Assembly: GCA_937128575.1 (NCBI GenBank)
Contig: CAKZMN010000270.1
Span: forward strand, 1 to 14,258
DNA: 14,258 bases
Source of the DNA: an uncultured Alphaproteobacteria bacterium
GTDB taxonomy: Bacteria; Pseudomonadota; Alphaproteobacteria; Micavibrionales; Micavibrionaceae
Direction: 5' to 3'
The notes beneath the pieces are model-generated. The model was given only the letters and a program-made list of their open reading frames with translations. It ran no database searches and had not been told where the DNA came from. A program made the translations under genes and the position numbers. Position 1 is the first letter of the stretch, and every line of letters begins with the position of its first letter. Positions 12,812-14,258 of the stretch are shown here, in pieces.

Positions 12812-14258
12812 TTATTCCCACTCAATAGTTCCCGGTGGTTTGCTGGTGATGTCGTAGACCACGCGGTTGATGCCTTGGACTTCGTTGATTATGCGGGTGG
12901 AGGTGCGCCCCAAGAATTGGTGGTCGAAGGGGTAGTATTCGGCCGTCATGCCATCGGTAGAGGTCACGGCGCGCAGGGCGCAGACATAATCGTAAGTGCG
13001 GTTATCGCCCATCACGCCGACGGTTTTCACGGGCAGCAGCACCGCGAAGGCCTGCCAAATTGCATCATACAGGCCAGCGTTTTTGATTTCCTCCAGATAG
13101 ACCAAATCGGCCTTACGCAGGATTTCGATTTTCTCGTCCGTGATTTCGCCGGGGATGCGGATGGCAAGGCCGGGGCCGGGGAATGGATGGCGGCGGATGA
13201 AGTCCTCTGGCATGCCGAGTTCGCGCCCTAGATCGCGGACCTCGTCCTTGAAGAGTTCGCGCAATGGCTCCACCAATTGCAGCTCCATTTCATCGGGGAG
13301 GCCGCCAACATTGTGGTGGGATTTAATGGTGACCGATGGCCCGCCAGTGAAGCTGACGCTTTCGATGACGTCGGGATAGAGCGTGCCTTGGGCCAAGAAA
13401 TCAACATCGCCGACGCGCTTTTTACAGTCATCGAACACATCAATGAAAAGCCCGCCGATAATTTTACGTTTCATTTCGGGATCTGAGATGCCCTCTAGAC
13501 CGCTCAAAAAGCGCTCGGAGGCGTCTTCGTGGATGAGGGGGATGTTGTAGTGATCGCGGAAGAGTTTCACGACTTGTTCACTCTCGCCGTGGCGCATAAG
13601 GCCGGTATTAACATAGATACAGGTTAGTTGATCGCCCACGGCCTCGTGCAGAAGCACGGCGGTGACGGAGCTATCCACGCCGCCGGACAGACCGCAAATG
13701 ATTTTGCCTTTGCCGACTTGCTTGCGGATTTTCTCGATGGCTTCATCGCGGAAGGCGGCCATGGTCCAATCGCCGGAGCATTCACAAATTTCGTGGGTGA
13801 AGTTCTTGATCAGTTCAGCGCCGTGGGGGGTGTGGACGACCTCTGGGTGGAACTGGACGCCGTAATATTTGCGGTCTGTATCGGCGATGAAGGCGAATGG
13901 TGCGCCTTCGGATTTACCCACTGCGCGGAAGCCCTCTGGCAATTCAGACACGTGGTCACCGTGGCTCATCCATACTTGTTCATGCGCGCCCTTTTCCCAT
14001 ACACCTTTGAGGAGCTTGCTCTCATCCACGATATCAACATGGGCACGGCCGAACTCGCCGCTGCCGCCGCCGGCTTCGATTTTACCGCCTAATTGCTCCA
14101 CCATCACTTGCTGGCCGTAGCATATACCGAATAGGGGGATGTTTAGGTTGAAGACCGCCTCTGGCGCTCTGGGGCTGTCATTATCTGCGACGCTGCATGG
14201 GCCGCCGGAGAGGATTATGCCTTTGGGATTATACGCCTTGATGCGGTCTTCTGGGGCG
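12812..14258 (-). CDS. guaA: GMP synthase (glutamine-hydrolysing), N-terminus beyond the window
   Basis: 481 residues are visible, running off the right edge; about 40 N-terminal residues are missing compared with the 525-aa E. coli enzyme. The enzyme aminates XMP to GMP using glutamine and ATP. The glutaminase domain shows LSGGPCSV, the nucleophile cysteine in GICYGQQ and the [10 protein letters not shown] histidine/glutamate. The ATP pyrophosphatase domain shows the P-loop LSGGVDSSV, and the C-terminal dimerisation domain ends with KPPGTIEWE, the normal terminus. The frame stays open past the first internal start at 14107 to the window edge, so that start is not real. An AT-rich unknown gene follows after 3 bp. 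Any upstream guanine riboswitch or guaB would lie outside the window. Confidence 0.97.
   Translation of the reverse strand, partial: APEDRIKAYNPKGIILSGGPCSVADNDSPRAPEAVFNLNIPLFGICYGQQVMVEQLGGKIEAGGGSGEFGRAHVDIVDESKLLKGVWEKGAHEQVWMSHGDHVSELPEGFRAVGKSEGAPFAFIADTDRKYYGVQFHPEVVHTPHGAELIKNFTHEICECSGDWTMAAFRDEAIEKIRKQVGKGKIICGLSGGVDSSVTAVLLHEAVGDQLTCIYVNTGLMRHGESEQVVKLFRDHYNIPLIHEDASERFLSGLEGISDPEMKRKIIGGLFIDVFDDCKKRVGDVDFLAQGTLYPDVIESVSFTGGPSVTIKSHHNVGGLPDEMELQLVEPLRELFKDEVRDLGRELGMPEDFIRRHPFPGPGLAIRIPGEITDEKIEILRKADLVYLEEIKNAGLYDAIWQAFAVLLPVKTVGVMGDNRTYDYVCALRAVTSTDGMTAEYYPFDHQFLGRTSTRIINEVQGINRVVYDITSKPPGTIEWE

Noticed and set aside
12683..13231. 182-aa plus-strand open frame spanning the guaA end and the AT-rich gene
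   Set aside because: It crosses the boundary of two well supported minus-strand genes, with a change of composition halfway and no Shine-Dalgarno.
13628..14092. 154-aa open frame on the plus strand opposite guaA
   Set aside because: It is a shadow of the guaA coding strand: the guaA protein is complete in that stretch with glutaminase and P-loop motifs, and the opposite reading has no domain, start signal or promoter.

Overview
The window looks like chromosomal DNA of an alphaproteobacterium. The order threonine synthase, then M16 (mitochondrial-processing-peptidase-like) protease, is common in that class, and the AlgH/YqgE, RluA and GuaA proteins read as proteobacterial. Base composition is moderate, with strongly CGC-biased arginine codons in the housekeeping genes. 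The assignment is inference from protein content; no rRNA is present to test it. Genes are tightly packed, several neighbours overlap or are 3-10 bp apart, and no gene-free stretch exceeds 300 bp. The longest gaps are about 158 bp (upstream of pdxS) and about 168 bp (upstream of the acyltransferase gene). I saw no tRNA, rRNA, CRISPR array or insertion sequence.

Left end (1-1377, + strand): the C-terminal end of an asparagine-synthase-type amidotransferase, followed by a family 4 glycosyltransferase. This is a piece of a polysaccharide or exopolysaccharide locus that continues to the left. It converges, with an 11 bp overlap, on a secreted stand-alone DsbD-alpha-like domain protein (1367-2197, - strand), which is divergent from an AlgH/YqgE protein (2281-2871, +).

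Centre (2875-8074): a minus-strand run pdxT - thrC - M16 peptidase, and further upstream pdxS followed by a 115-aa unknown gene. PdxS and PdxT together make pyridoxal 5'-phosphate (PLP) from ribose 5-phosphate, glyceraldehyde 3-phosphate and glutamine, and threonine synthase is itself a PLP enzyme. The two PLP-synthase genes are not adjacent: the 115-aa gene and an opposite-strand 169-aa unknown gene lie between them, closed by a perfect bidirectional terminator. The pdxS promoter region carries a perfect 12-bp inverted repeat that overlaps the predicted -10 box.

Right centre (8233-11997): a FeeM/autoinducer-synthase-like acyltransferase of the exosortase/PEP-CTERM-associated type, with a clear terminator; a small histidine- and cysteine-rich metal-binding-type protein; a divergent 76-aa unknown gene joined to rluA; a second family 4 glycosyltransferase; and an 80-aa two-helix membrane protein. 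The 76-aa gene and the second glycosyltransferase have a TATAAA box only 6-7 bp before ATG and no proper Shine-Dalgarno, suggesting leaderless mRNAs.

Right end (12050-14258, - strand): GMP synthase (guaA, N-terminus beyond the window) followed after 3 bp by an AT-rich membrane-anchored unknown gene with foreign-looking codon use.

No complete new system is evident. The best leads are the interrupted pdxS/pdxT locus with its putative operator, the AT-rich unknown genes, and the possible link of the amidotransferase, glycosyltransferases and acyltransferase to an exosortase system.
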